Origin: Nocardiopsis sp. MG754419
Lineage (GTDB): Bacteria > Actinomycetota > Actinomycetes > Streptosporangiales > Streptosporangiaceae
Assembly (NCBI RefSeq): GCF_018207095.1
Contig: NZ_QOCZ01000020.1
Location: 1 to 64,000, forward strand
Length of the DNA: 64,000 nucleotides
Direction of reading: 5' to 3'
Position 1 is the stretch's first letter, and every line of letters starts with the position of its first letter. Position numbers and translations under genes: made by a program. Positions 15,272 to 26,277 of the stretch are shown here, in pieces. A model generated the notes under the pieces. The model made no database searches. It was not told where the DNA came from and was given only the letters and a program-made list of their open reading frames with translations.

Positions 15272-17275
15272 CTAGTTGTTGTTGAGGTCGGCCTCGGCGT
15301 CCGGCACGGCCTCGGTGAGCGGCTGGTCGTCGACGAGCGGCTGCTCGGGCTGCTCGCCGGGGAACCCCTCCCCGAGCGGCTGCTGACCGTCCGCGGGGAC
15401 GCCGTTGGCCACACCCGAGAGGAAGCTCGTCGCGGCGGTGACCGCGTACTGCTGCCACATGCTCATCTCGGGGTCGACCTCGGCGAGCACGGCGAAGGCG
15501 ACGTCGCCCTGGTAACCGACGAACCAGTGCAGCGAGGTGTCGCCCTGCTCGGCACGGGCGGCCTGGCCGTGCACCGGCTCCTCACCACTGTCGACCTCGG
15601 GGAACCGGTTGACGACCGCTTCGCGCATGCCCTCGCGGATCGCCTCCAGGTGCGCCTCGTCGAGGTCACCGGAACCGGCCGGGTTCGGTCCCTCCTCCCG
15701 GACCAGGGTGGGAGGGTTCCACGTGCCGTCGGCGACCGCGGCGGCGGCGAGGGCCATGGAGAGCGGGCTCACCTCGACCCCGTGCTCACCGACCATGGCG
15801 GCGGCCAGGTCGCCCTCGTCCTCACCGATCTCGACGGTGCCGGAGGTGGCGGGCAGCGACAGCTGCCAGTCGGCCCCCAGACCCAGACGGGCCGCGGAGG
15901 CGGTGAGTTCGTCGGCGCCGACCTCCGACGCGATGTCGACGAAGCCGACGTTGCACAGGAAGGCCAGGTTGCGGGTCACGTCCGGTTCGCCGGCGAGGAA
16001 ACCGCCACTGGGGTTGGTGAAGGTGCGGTCACCGATCTCGGACTGGTAGCCACAGGGCATCGGGCTACCGGGGCCGACCGCGCCGGACTCCATGGCCGCC
16101 AGGGACGACACCATCGTGAAGGCGCCACCGGGCGTGTAGGAACCGGTGAACGCGCCGTCGTCGGAGGCCTGCCCGGAGGCGTTGGCCGCGGCCAGGACCT
16201 CACCGCTGCCGGTGTCGACGGCCACGATGTAGCCGTCCCCCGGCAGGTTCTCCAGGGACGCCTCGGCGGCGTTCTGCACGTCCAGGTCCAGGGTGGTCTC
16301 GACGCCGCCGCTGCGCACGCCCTCCCAGGACTCCAGGACGGCGGTCTGCTGCCCGTCCGAGCCGAGCGTGACCACCTGCGTGGTGGCGCTCCCGGCGAGT
16401 TCGTTCTGGAAGATGTTCTGCAGCCCGCTCAGGCCCACGGTGTCACCGGCCTGGTAGGCGCCGGCGACCCGCGAGGAGACCCGGTGCTCGGCGGTTCCGG
16501 CGACCTCTCCCAGCAGGAACGGCGCCACCCGCGGCGACAGGTTGATCTCGACCTCTTCGGTCTGCACCCCGGAGATCCGTCCGGCCTCGCTCAGCAGAGC
16601 GCTGTCCACGCTGCCGTCGCGCATCAGCACCAGCGGCTGGAACTGCTCGGGCGGGGCGGAGCGCACCCGGTTGAGCAGGGGGTCGGGGTCCTCGTCGAGG
16701 AGTTCGGCGAGTTCGGTGACCCCGGCCTCCTTGTCGTCCATCTCGGCCGGCAGGACACCGAAGGCGGTGACGCTGTCCCCCGAGACCAGGGGCTCGCCCT
16801 CGCGGTCGAGGATCTGCCCCCGTTCCTGGATCTCGTAGCTGACGGCGAGCCGCTCGTCCTCTTCGAGTTCGGGGTGGATGACACCGGGAGACCAGTCGAT
16901 CTGCCAACCCTGAGGGCCATCCGTGAGCGGCATGCGCCCGGTGTAGGTCCACACCGGGTCACCGATACCGAGGTCGGCGGAGGCCTCGAACTCGGCCACG
17001 GCCTGGTCACCGTCCTGGGAGATGGCCCCCAGGTTGAACCGGACCGAGGCCAGGTCGAGTTGGTCGTGCACGTCGGCGAGCGCCGCCTCCACCTCGGCCG
17101 GGTCACCGGTGGTGAACCTTGCGGCCTCGGCGTGGTTCCCGTCCTGCCACGAGAGCAGGAAGGATCTGACGGCCACCTCCGGGCTGGGGTGGGTCGTACA
17201 CGCCGCGAGGGTCAGGGCGACGACCATGCCGCTACTGGCGGCCGCGATCCTGCGGCCCAGGGGACGGGGGGACAC
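15272..17275 (-). CDS. Penicillin-binding-protein-like lipoprotein lacking all transpeptidase motifs
   Basis: 667 residues from GTG 17275 (AAAGGA 9 nt upstream). A basic signal leads to a lipobox ending LAAC, so it should be a lipoprotein on the outer face of the membrane. The order is an NTF2-like MecA-N-type domain (about 30-145), a dimerisation domain (about 150-340) and a transpeptidase fold (about 350-620). All three catalytic motifs are degenerate. SxxK is Gly384-Ala-Phe-Thr387 in TPGGAFTMV, SxN is Leu440-Cys-Asn442, and KTG is Gln571-Ala-Ala573. It should not acylate substrate or beta-lactam. The C-terminal tail is acidic and Gln/Pro-rich. It follows smpB by 39 bp in the ftsEX-smpB block. 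I infer a structural or regulatory wall protein. Confidence 0.85.
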   Translation of the reverse strand: MSPRPLGRRIAAASSGMVVALTLAACTTHPSPEVAVRSFLLSWQDGNHAEAARFTTGDPAEVEAALADVHDQLDLASVRFNLGAISQDGDQAVAEFEASADLGIGDPVWTYTGRMPLTDGPQGWQIDWSPGVIHPELEEDERLAVSYEIQERGQILDREGEPLVSGDSVTAFGVLPAEMDDKEAGVTELAELLDEDPDPLLNRVRSAPPEQFQPLVLMRDGSVDSALLSEAGRISGVQTEEVEINLSPRVAPFLLGEVAGTAEHRVSSRVAGAYQAGDTVGLSGLQNIFQNELAGSATTQVVTLGSDGQQTAVLESWEGVRSGGVETTLDLDVQNAAEASLENLPGDGYIVAVDTGSGEVLAAANASGQASDDGAFTGSYTPGGAFTMVSSLAAMESGAVGPGSPMPCGYQSEIGDRTFTNPSGGFLAGEPDVTRNLAFLCNVGFVDIASEVGADELTASAARLGLGADWQLSLPATSGTVEIGEDEGDLAAAMVGEHGVEVSPLSMALAAAAVADGTWNPPTLVREEGPNPAGSGDLDEAHLEAIREGMREAVVNRFPEVDSGEEPVHGQAARAEQGDTSLHWFVGYQGDVAFAVLAEVDPEMSMWQQYAVTAATSFLSGVANGVPADGQQPLGEGFPGEQPEQPLVDDQPLTEAVPDAEADLNNN

Positions 17276-17314
17276 CTTGTGTGTTCCTTTCAGGCGCCTC
17301 AACGGAAAAGTCCG

Positions 17315-17779
17315 CTACCGCCGACGGCGAAGCGCGCGCTCCATGTCGCGCTTGGCCTCACGTTCGGCGATGGCGTGGCGCTTGTCGTACTCACGCTTAC
17401 CGCGCGCCAGAGCGATCTCGACCTTGGCCCGACCGTCGCTGAAGTACAGGGACAGCGGGACCAGCGTGCGCCCGGGCTCCCGGGTCTTGCCGATCAGTCG
17501 GGAGATCTGCTCGCGGTGCAGGAGTAGCTTACGTGATCTGCGGGCAGAGTGGTTGGTCCAGGTCCCTTGGGAGTACTCCGGGATGTGCACGGCCTCGAGC
17601 CACACCTCGTTGTCGTGGATGTGCGCGAAGCCGTCCACGAGTGAGGCGCGCCCCTCACGGAGGGACTTGACCTCGGTCCCGGTGAGGACCAGACCCGCCT
17701 CGTAGGTCTCATCGATGTGGTAGTCGTGTCGCGCCCGACGGTTCTGGGCGATCATCTTCTGGCCGGTTTCCTTGGCCAC
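17315..17779 (-). CDS. smpB: SsrA-binding protein SmpB
   Basis: 154 residues from GTG 17779 (AAGGGA 7 nt upstream). It binds tmRNA and brings it to stalled ribosomes for trans-translation. The OB-fold sequence is typical: [11 protein letters not shown], the conserved [14 protein letters not shown] and [13 protein letters not shown], then the basic C-terminal tail ending ALRRRR that reaches into the decoding site. The length is standard for the family. It lies between ftsX and the PBP-like gene, 2.4 kb from ssrA on the same strand. A 23-bp hairpin separates it from ftsX. Confidence 0.97.
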   Translation of the reverse strand: MAKETGQKMIAQNRRARHDYHIDETYEAGLVLTGTEVKSLREGRASLVDGFAHIHDNEVWLEAVHIPEYSQGTWTNHSARRSRKLLLHREQISRLIGKTREPGRTLVPLSLYFSDGRAKVEIALARGKREYDKRHAIAEREAKRDMERALRRRR

Positions 17780-17799
17780 GGATGTATCCCTTCATGAGT

Positions 17800-17822
17800 C
17801 CGGGGGGCCAGTGGCCCCCCGG
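17800..17822 (-). terminator. Hairpin between ftsX and smpB
   Basis: CCGGGGGGCCA (17800-17810) pairs over 11 bp with TGGCCCCCCGG (17812-17822). It lies 34 bp after the ftsX stop and 21 bp before the smpB start. It may end the ftsEX transcript or tune read-through into smpB. Confidence 0.6.
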
Positions 17823-17855
17823 TGTCCCGCGCCCGCCCGTCCGGCGGTGGAGCCG

Positions 17856-18767
17856 TCAGACCTTCAGGTAACGGCGCAGGGTGAGGAACGAGGTCACGGT
17901 GCACAAGAGCACACCGAGGATCATCGAGACTCCGATGACGTACAACAGTGAACCGGTACCCAGCGCCACGTCGAACTGGAACCATTCCTCGATCTGGGTG
18001 AGCAGCGTGAACCTGGTGGCCACGATGAACCCGGAGGCGATCACACCACCGATGAAACCGGCGATGGCGCCCTCCAAGAGGAACGGCAACTGAATGTAGA
18101 AGTTCGACGCACCGACCAGACGCATGATCCCGGTCTCCCGACGCCGGCTGTAGGCCGACAACCGGATCGTGTTACCGATCAGCAGCGCGGCCGCGGCCAA
18201 CTGCACACCCGCGACGACCAGGGCCGCCCACTTGAGACCGTCGAGCAGCCCGAAGAACTGCTCGAGGACGCGCTGGTCGTTGGAGACGGAGTCGACGCCG
18301 TCGGCCCCGTCGACGGCCGCGCGCACCGTGTCGTAGTTGTCAGGGTTGGTCAGCTGCACCCGGTAGTTGTCCGGGATGTCACCTTCCTGGGCCGCCTCGG
18401 CGAGCGCCTCGTTGGAGGAGCCGATGCGTTCCTGGAAGTCCTGCCAGGCCTCCGCGGCGGTCAGGTACCGGAAGCTTTCCACCTCGGAGAGCGAGTCCAA
18501 CTGCTGCTCCAGGGCTGCGCGGTCCTCCTCGGTCGCGGCGCCGTTCTCCTGACACGCCGTGGTCGGCGAGATGTCGTTGCACATGTAGATGGTCAGCGTG
18601 ATCCGCTGGTCCCAGTAATTGCGCATCTCGGAGACCTGCTGGTTGACCAGCAGACCGGCACCGAACAAGGCGAGGGAGATGGCCACCGTCGTGATGACGG
18701 CGATGGTCATCGTCAGGTTGCGACGCAGGCCGATCCACGTCTCGGAGAGAACGAATTGTGCTCGCAT
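17856..18767 (-). CDS. ftsX: Cell-division protein FtsX
   Basis: 303 residues from ATG 18767. Membrane subunit of the FtsEX complex, which controls peptidoglycan hydrolases at the septum. The topology is the usual four helices: one near residues 20-42, an extracellular domain (about 43-175) with a pair of Cys, and three helices in the last 130 residues. In the FtsX family the large loop binds the hydrolase or its adaptor. It is preceded by ftsE with a 88-bp spacer on the same strand. Confidence 0.95.
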   Translation of the reverse strand: MRAQFVLSETWIGLRRNLTMTIAVITTVAISLALFGAGLLVNQQVSEMRNYWDQRITLTIYMCNDISPTTACQENGAATEEDRAALEQQLDSLSEVESFRYLTAAEAWQDFQERIGSSNEALAEAAQEGDIPDNYRVQLTNPDNYDTVRAAVDGADGVDSVSNDQRVLEQFFGLLDGLKWAALVVAGVQLAAAALLIGNTIRLSAYSRRRETGIMRLVGASNFYIQLPFLLEGAIAGFIGGVIASGFIVATRFTLLTQIEEWFQFDVALGTGSLLYVIGVSMILGVLLCTVTSFLTLRRYLKV

Positions 18768-18855
18768 GATCTGTTAAAGGTCCATCCTTCGGGGCTTCGC
18801 CGTGCCGGTGGTCTCGCGGTCGTCGACCGAGGCCCGGCGACGAACGTGCCAGGGG

Positions 18856-19545
18856 TCAGTACGCCTGGCCGTAGACGCCACTCATCTGGTCGCGCACTAC
18901 CAAGCCCTCTTCAAGCTCGATCACACGCTTGCGCATCGAGTCGACGATGGCGGCGTCGTGCGTCGCCATGACGACGGTCGTGCCCGTGCGGTTGATTCGG
19001 TCCAGCACCTTCATGATGCCGATGGAGGTCGCCGGGTCGATGTTTCCGGTGGGCTCGTCGGCCAGCAGGATCTGCGGGCGGTTGACGAAGGCGCGGGCGA
19101 TGGCCACACGCTGCTGCTCACCACCGGAGAGTTCACCGGGCATCCGGCCGGCCTTGCCCTCGAGGCCGACGAGCTCGACGACCTCCGGCACGACCTTCTT
19201 GATGAACCGCCGAGGCTTACCGATGACCTCCAGGGCGAAGGCGACGTTCTCGAAGACGTTCTTGTTCGGCAGCAGACGGAAGTCCTGGAAGACACAGCCG
19301 ATACGGCGGCGCAGGTGCGGGACCTTCCAGTTGGACAGGCGGGCCAGGTCCTTGCCGGCCACGTGCACGCGCCCCTTGTCGGGCTTCTCTTCCTTGAGCA
19401 CCAGGCGCAAGAACGTCGACTTACCCGAGCCGGAGGGCCCGACCAGGAAGACGAACTCGCTCTTGTCCACGTCGATGGAAACACCGTCGAGCGCGGGGCG
19501 CTTCTGAGTCGGGTACTGCTTGGTGACGTTATCGAAGTGGATCAC
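18856..19545 (-). CDS. ftsE: Cell-division ATP-binding protein FtsE
   Basis: 229 residues from GTG 19545. ABC ATPase partner of FtsX. Walker A is GPSGSGKST (about residues 35-43), the signature is [15 protein letters not shown], and Walker B is [12 protein letters not shown], followed by the switch His in MATHD. The length matches FtsE. ATP hydrolysis drives conformational signalling through FtsX to a cell-wall hydrolase. It is the first gene of the ftsEX-smpB-PBP-like run. Confidence 0.96.
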   Translation of the reverse strand: MIHFDNVTKQYPTQKRPALDGVSIDVDKSEFVFLVGPSGSGKSTFLRLVLKEEKPDKGRVHVAGKDLARLSNWKVPHLRRRIGCVFQDFRLLPNKNVFENVAFALEVIGKPRRFIKKVVPEVVELVGLEGKAGRMPGELSGGEQQRVAIARAFVNRPQILLADEPTGNIDPATSIGIMKVLDRINRTGTTVVMATHDAAIVDSMRKRVIELEEGLVVRDQMSGVYGQAY

Positions 19546-20093
19546 AGGCGCATCACAAGGCTCTCGAAGGTATGGGCACCCGGCGGAGGTGCTCCGCGTG
19601 GGATCGTACCGGCCGCATGGCCAACCGACAGTTTAGAGGGGACAGGGGCCCGGATTGTCCAGGTCCCGTCACGCCCAGGAGATCTGTGGAGATCAGTGCA
19701 CTATCGGACAACAGCCATGATCATATCGGAGGTGTCAACCGATGATAACGTTCACATATAGCAGTTTCGGTAAAACTGCGGAGACGTGGACATCACCTTT
19801 GGGATACAACACCCGGTCTCGCCCGCTTCGGCGACCCGCGGTGAGGGTTGCGCGACCGGGCGTGTCACCGGACAGTATGCGGCACCGCGGGGCGTGGATC
19901 CAGTCCGTGTGCTCCGGGGCCTCCACCGCGCTTCGGCCCGTCTCCGAGGGCCCGACCGCCGGGCGGGCGCCGTCGGCGCCTTCGGTGGGACGGCTCGTAC
20001 GCCGCGGTCCCACCTCCGGCACCTCCCCGGGATCCGGCGGGCCGTGCCCGCCGGTGCCCGAACCGCGGACTCCCGCGGTTCGGTGACCGGGCT
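19546..20093. other. Gap between ftsE and prfB
   Basis: 548 bp without a gene I can support. The stretch 19690-19790 is clearly less GC-rich than its surroundings. It holds two nested-looking repeats, ATCATATCGG (19720-19729) with CCGATGAT (19739-19746), and GCAGTTT (19761-19767) with AAACTGC (19773-19779). A GGAGG at 19728-19732 precedes an ATG at 19742 that opens a 114-codon plus-strand frame, but the codon use there is not coding-like. The minus side should hold the ftsE promoter. Confidence 0.45.
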
Positions 20094-21206
<1,113 letters not shown>

Positions 21207-21233
21207 GCCCCCAGTGTAGGACCCCACAGAGTG

Positions 21234-21263
21234 CGGGCCCCACACCGGACGGTGCGGGGCCCG
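21234..21263 (-). terminator. Hairpin between gdh and prfB
   Basis: CGGGCCCC (21234-21241) pairs perfectly with GGGGCCCG (21256-21263), and inner ACACCG/CGGTG bases add to it. It lies 27 bp upstream of the prfB start. Confidence 0.45.
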
Positions 21264-21368
21264 TCATCGACCGTTCGATCGCAGGGCGTGTTCCGTTCGT
21301 GGGACGGTGGCCCGCCGGGGCGCGGGCACCGCCCGCCCCGACCGGCGCTCGGAGCGCGGCCGGGGCCA

Positions 21369-21393
21369 GGACCACGAACACCGCTCGTGGTCC
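21369..21393 (-). terminator. Terminator of the NAD-GDH gene
   Basis: GGACCACGA (21369-21377) pairs perfectly with TCGTGGTCC (21385-21393), loop 7 nt. On the minus strand it begins 12 nt after the GDH stop codon. Confidence 0.65.
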
Positions 21394-21405
21394 GACGCAC
21401 GGGAC

Positions 21406-24400
21406 CTAGTCGATCAGGGCCCGGATCGACCGCAGCGCGACGGACAACGTGGCGAGGTCGAAACGCTCGTTCTCCTGGATCTCGGACAACGTGATCCCGG
21501 CCCGTTGCACGGCGGCCTCGTTGTCCTCGGCCCACCCGGCGATGAGTTCGCTGTGCGAGTCGGAGTCGCCCGACTCCAGGACCCGACCGGTCAGGTCGGC
21601 GTGCGCGGCGTACAGGTCGTCGCGCAGGGCCGCACGGGCCATGGTCCCCCACCGGTCGTCCCGGGGAAGGTCGATGATCCGCTCACGCCACCAGCTGATG
21701 TTGAACCGGTCGGCCAGCTCGAAGTAGAGCGCGGCCACCTCCCCCACCGGACGACCGGTGCGGTGGGCGATCTCCACCAGGTCCAACGTGGAGTAGGCGG
21801 GCACCATGACCGCGATGCGCTCGGCGAGCGCGGCGGGCACCCCCAGGGAGACGTACCGGTCGCGGCGCTCCTCGAACGCCTCCCGGTCCCGGCCGCGCAG
21901 CAGGTCGACGAGCTGCGGCAGCACCTCTCCCACCCCCTGCGCGAAGAAGCCGATCTCGGTGCTGAGGTCGAACGGGAAGCTGCGGTTGCGCAGCAGCCAC
22001 CGCGCGGAACGCTCGGCGAGCTTGCGGATCTCCAGCAACAGCACGAGCTGGCTGTCGACGGAGATCTTGTGGTCGAGCTCCTCGATCTCGCCCCACAGAC
22101 CGCGCAACCCGAGGACCTCCTGGACCACCAGGTAGGCGCGGGCGATGTCGGCGGCGCTGGAACCCAGCTCCTCGTTGAGGCGGAACGCGAAGGTGATGCC
22201 GGACCGGTTGACCATCTGGTTGGTCACCTGGTTGACGACGACCTCACGACGCAGCGGGTGCGAGGCCACCTCGGAGGCGAAGCGGTCCGAGCGCAGCGGC
22301 GTCGGGAAGTAGTCGGTCAGGGTCGAGGCCAGGTAGGGGTCGTCGGCGAGGTCGGACAGGCCGATCTGGTCCTTGAGGCTGATCTTGGTGTAGGAGAGCA
22401 GCGTGGCGAACTCGGGGCCGGTGAGGCCCTTGCCCGCCGCCCGACGCTCGGCGATGGTCTTGTCGGAGGGCAGGTCCTCCTGCTTGCGCTTGAGGACCTT
22501 GGTGCGCTCCAGGTGGCGCATGTAGCGACCGTGGACGTGCAGCATCGAGTGGGACTGCCGACGGGCCGCGGCCAGCACCGTGTTCTGGGCGTAGTTGTTG
22601 TCCAGGACCAGCGAGGCGACCTCGTCGGTCATGTCGATGAACAGCTGGTCGCGGTCGTCCTGGTCGAGCTTGCCGGCGCGGACCTCGCGATCCAGCATGA
22701 TCTTGATGTTGACCTCGTGGTCGGAGGTGTCCACACCGGCGGAGTTGTCGATGAAGTCACTGTTGACCCGGCCGCCCTCGCGGGCGAACTCGATCCGGGC
22801 GGGCTGGGTCAGACCCAGGTTGCCGCCCTCGCCCACGACCTGGACGCGCAGGTCGGTGGCGTCGACGCGCACCTGGTCGTTGGCCTTGTCCCCGACGTCG
22901 GCGTGCGTCTGGGAGCTCGCCTTGACGTAGGTGCCGATGCCGCCGTTCCAGAGCAGGTCCACCGGGGCGGTGAGCACGCGGCGGATGAGTTCGTCCGGCG
23001 TGAGCGCGGTGACCTCGGGGTCGATGCCCAGGGCCTCCCGGACCTGCGGGGTGATCGGGACCGACTTGGCCGAGCGCGGGTGGACGCCGCCGCCCTCCGA
23101 GATCAGGTCGGTGGAGTAGTCCTCCCAGGTGCTGCGCGGCAGCCGGAACACGCGCTCGCGCTCGACCCAGGAGGTGTGCGGGTCGGGGTCGGGGTCGAGG
23201 AACACGTGCCGGTGGTCGAAGGCGGCCACCAGCCTGGTCTGCTTCGACAACAGCATGCCGTTGCCGAACACGTCACCGGACATGTCGCCGACGCCGACGG
23301 CGGTGAACGGCTCCTCCTGGACGTTCACGCCCATCTCGCGGAAGTGGTACTTGACCGACTCCCAGGCGCCGCGGGCGGTGATGCCCATGGCCTTGTGGTC
23401 GTAGCCGACCGAGCCACCGCTGGCGAAGGCGTCGCCGAGCCAGAAGCCGCGCTCCTTGGAGATGCCGTTGGCGATGTCGGAGAAGGTCGCCGTGCCCTTG
23501 TCGGCCGCCACCACCAGGTAGTAGTCGTCGGCGTCGTGCAGAACGGTGCGCTCGGGGTGCACGACCCGTCCGTCGACGAGGTTGTCGGTGACGTCCAGCA
23601 GGGCGCTGATGAACTGCTTGTAGCAGGAGACGACCTCGGCCATCACCTCCTCGCGACCGCCGCCGGCGGGCAGGCGCTTGCAGACGAACCCGCCCTTGGC
23701 GCCGCTGGGCACGATGACGGAGTTCTTCACCATCTGCGCCTTGACCAGGCCGAGGATCTCGGTGCGGAAGTCCTCGAACCGGTCGGACCAGCGCAGGCCG
23801 CCGCGGGCCACGGAGCCGAAGCGCAGGTGGACGCCCTCCACGCGCGGCGAGTAGACGTACATCTCGAACCGGGGCCGCGGGTGGGGCAGGTCCGGGATCT
23901 CCTGCGGGTTGAGCTTGAGCGCCAGCCGACCGTCGGATTCGTGCTGGTAGTGGTTGGTGCGCAGGGTGGCGTTGATGACGGCCAGGAACGACCGCAGGAT
24001 GCGGTCGTGGTCCAGGCTGGCCACGCCCTCCAGCTCGCCCTCGATCTTGCCGACGACGGTGGCGGCGCGCTCGTCGCGTCCCTCGTCGGGCAGGTCGGGG
24101 TCGAAGCGGGTCTCGAAGAGCTCCACCAGCAGGTTGGCGATGCCGACGTTGGCGACGAGGACGTCGGCGAAGTAGTCGGGTGTGAAGGTCGAGCCGGTCT
24201 GGCGCAGGTACTTGGCGTAGGCCCGCAGGACCGTGAGCTGGCGCCAGTCGAGGCCGGCGCGGACCACGAGCGCGTTGAACCGGTCGGACTCGGCCAGGTG
24301 ACGCCAGGAGGCGTCGAAGGCCTCCTCGAAGAGCGCGCGCAGGCGGGGGGCCGGCAGTTCGGAGGCCGGGATCTCCCCGAGACCGAACTCGTACACCCAG

Positions 24401-26277
24401 ACCCGTCCCACGTCCTCGGGGTCGAGGGAGTAGGGGCGTTCGTCGACGACCTCGACGCCCAGGTGCTCCAGCACCGGCAGGACCCGGGAGAGCGAGATGG
24501 GCTCGCCGATGCTGACCAGGCGGAACCGCCAGCCGGCGTCGTCACCGCCGACCTGACGGAGCGAGGCGGAGAACGCGCCGCCGCGTGCCTCGACCGGGGT
24601 GCGCTGGACGAGCTCCTCGATGCGGGCGATGTCCTTGGCGGCGGTGGCGGGGCTGTTGTCGACCTTGTAGGCCTCCGGCAGGCCGACGCCGTACCGCTCC
24701 TTGAGCGTGGTGGCCCGGGTCGGGCCGAACTCGTCGACGAGCGCGTCGTCGAAGTCGACGTCCCAGGAGCGGGCCGCCCGGCGGACCTTCTCCTCCAGGG
24801 CGACCTGGTCGATGTCGGCGAGGGTGTGCCCGTGTCGGGCGCGGGCGACCAGGTACAGACGGGCCAGCGGGGCGGCGCCGATCATCACGTTGTGGTCCAT
24901 CGTGGCGCCCTGGAAGGCGTCGGCGAGGACGTCCTGGATGTCGAGACGCACCCGGGTGCTGTACTGGTCGCGCGGCATGTACACGAAGCAGGACATGTAC
25001 CGGCCGCCGTAGGGGTCGCGGCGCATGAACAGCTTGGTGCCGCGGCGTTCCCGCAGGCGCAGGACGCCCCGCACGATGCTGTAGAGCTCACCGACGGGGA
25101 TCTGCAGGAGCTCCTCGCGCGGGAAGGTCTCCAGGAGCTCGATGAGGTCCTTGCCGTCGTAGCTGTCGACTTCGAACCCGGCGTGGGCGAGCACCTCGGC
25201 CTGCTTGCGGCGCAGGATCGGGATCTGGCCGATGCTGGTGGTGTTGGCCTGGGAGGTGAACAGACCGAGGAAGCGGCGCTCGCCGACGATGTTGCCCTGG
25301 TCGTCGAACTTCTTGACGCCGATGTAGTCGAGGTACTTCGGGCGGTGCACGGTGGCCCGGGAGTTGGCCTTGGTGAGCACGAGGATGTACGGCTCGCGGG
25401 CCTTGGCGCGGATCTCCGGGGGCAGGGCCGAGAAGCTGGTGGAGGCCGGCGAGTCCATGCGCAGGATGCCCAGACCGGTGCCGGGGTCGGGGCGCAGGGA
25501 GTCGTCGCCGTTCTCGTCGGTGACCAGGCTGTACTCGCGGTACCCCATGAAGGTGAAGTGACGGCCGGCGATCCAGCGCAGGAAGTCGATGCTCTCCCCG
25601 ACCTCGCGGGGGTCGACGCCGCCGGCGACCAGGCGGTCCGGGTGGGCGGAGAGTTCGTCGGCGATCCGGACGACCCGGTCGCTCATCTTGGCGGAGTCCT
25701 CGTCCACGTGGCGCACGTCGCCGAGGACGGACTCCAGGACGGTGGTGATCTCCTTGACCCGCTCGGGGTCGCTCTGCCGGTCGATCTCGATGTGCATCCA
25801 GGACTCGTCGATGGGCAGCAGGCCCTCGCCGCCGATCTCCGGGTCGATGGCGATCAGGCGGCCGGAGAGGTCACGGCCGACGGTCATCTGGGGGTGGATG
25901 ATGACGCGCACGCCCGCGCCGAGCTCGGCCAGGGCCATGGTCACGGACGACACGAGGAAGGGCGCGTTGTCGGTGACGATCTCGACGACGCTGGTCTGCT
26001 GTTCCCATCCGTCGCGTTCGAGTTCGGGGGTGTGGACGCGGACCTTGGCCCGACCGGGGGCGCGCTCGGAACCGAAGGTCCGGTGGGACTCGGCGGCACC
26101 GCAGATCTGGTCGGGGCTGCGGCCGCTGATCTCCTCCGGGTCCGTGTGACGGTAGTAGAGGGGCAGGAAGCGCCGGACGGCGTCGGCGGCCTCGGGACCG
26201 AGTCGGTCCCCGGGGTTCCATCGCGAGGCCGCGCTGTCGAGAAGCTTGTGGAGAATGACGTCGGATTGCCCGGACAT
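21406..26277 (-). CDS. gdh: NAD-specific glutamate dehydrogenase, 180-kDa class
   Basis: 1623 residues from ATG 26277, the largest gene here. It converts glutamate and NAD to 2-oxoglutarate, ammonia and NADH. The GDH_180 architecture is visible: a long N-terminal regulatory region (1-700) with ACT-like segments, then the catalytic core. The substrate Lys region VIVPSGAKGGFVCKRLP and the preceding GGLRWSDRFEDFRTEILGL fall near residue 850. A Rossmann NAD domain with VVGEGGNLGLTQPARIEFA and a long helical C-terminus follow. The length equals the Streptomyces clavuligerus-type enzyme. It stands alone with its own promoter gap and terminator, which suggests separate catabolic control. Confidence 0.95.
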   Translation of the reverse strand: MSGQSDVILHKLLDSAASRWNPGDRLGPEAADAVRRFLPLYYRHTDPEEISGRSPDQICGAAESHRTFGSERAPGRAKVRVHTPELERDGWEQQTSVVEIVTDNAPFLVSSVTMALAELGAGVRVIIHPQMTVGRDLSGRLIAIDPEIGGEGLLPIDESWMHIEIDRQSDPERVKEITTVLESVLGDVRHVDEDSAKMSDRVVRIADELSAHPDRLVAGGVDPREVGESIDFLRWIAGRHFTFMGYREYSLVTDENGDDSLRPDPGTGLGILRMDSPASTSFSALPPEIRAKAREPYILVLTKANSRATVHRPKYLDYIGVKKFDDQGNIVGERRFLGLFTSQANTTSIGQIPILRRKQAEVLAHAGFEVDSYDGKDLIELLETFPREELLQIPVGELYSIVRGVLRLRERRGTKLFMRRDPYGGRYMSCFVYMPRDQYSTRVRLDIQDVLADAFQGATMDHNVMIGAAPLARLYLVARARHGHTLADIDQVALEEKVRRAARSWDVDFDDALVDEFGPTRATTLKERYGVGLPEAYKVDNSPATAAKDIARIEELVQRTPVEARGGAFSASLRQVGGDDAGWRFRLVSIGEPISLSRVLPVLEHLGVEVVDERPYSLDPEDVGRVWVYEFGLGEIPASELPAPRLRALFEEAFDASWRHLAESDRFNALVVRAGLDWRQLTVLRAYAKYLRQTGSTFTPDYFADVLVANVGIANLLVELFETRFDPDLPDEGRDERAATVVGKIEGELEGVASLDHDRILRSFLAVINATLRTNHYQHESDGRLALKLNPQEIPDLPHPRPRFEMYVYSPRVEGVHLRFGSVARGGLRWSDRFEDFRTEILGLVKAQMVKNSVIVPSGAKGGFVCKRLPAGGGREEVMAEVVSCYKQFISALLDVTDNLVDGRVVHPERTVLHDADDYYLVVAADKGTATFSDIANGISKERGFWLGDAFASGGSVGYDHKAMGITARGAWESVKYHFREMGVNVQEEPFTAVGVGDMSGDVFGNGMLLSKQTRLVAAFDHRHVFLDPDPDPHTSWVERERVFRLPRSTWEDYSTDLISEGGGVHPRSAKSVPITPQVREALGIDPEVTALTPDELIRRVLTAPVDLLWNGGIGTYVKASSQTHADVGDKANDQVRVDATDLRVQVVGEGGNLGLTQPARIEFAREGGRVNSDFIDNSAGVDTSDHEVNIKIMLDREVRAGKLDQDDRDQLFIDMTDEVASLVLDNNYAQNTVLAAARRQSHSMLHVHGRYMRHLERTKVLKRKQEDLPSDKTIAERRAAGKGLTGPEFATLLSYTKISLKDQIGLSDLADDPYLASTLTDYFPTPLRSDRFASEVASHPLRREVVVNQVTNQMVNRSGITFAFRLNEELGSSAADIARAYLVVQEVLGLRGLWGEIEELDHKISVDSQLVLLLEIRKLAERSARWLLRNRSFPFDLSTEIGFFAQGVGEVLPQLVDLLRGRDREAFEERRDRYVSLGVPAALAERIAVMVPAYSTLDLVEIAHRTGRPVGEVAALYFELADRFNISWWRERIIDLPRDDRWGTMARAALRDDLYAAHADLTGRVLESGDSDSHSELIAGWAEDNEAAVQRAGITLSEIQENERFDLATLSVALRSIRALID

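Noticed and set aside
19742-20086. Plus-strand frame with GGAGG before ATG 19742
   Set aside because: Start codons are not genome-typical and later residues are Arg/Pro-rich; kept only as an observation on the AT-rich island.
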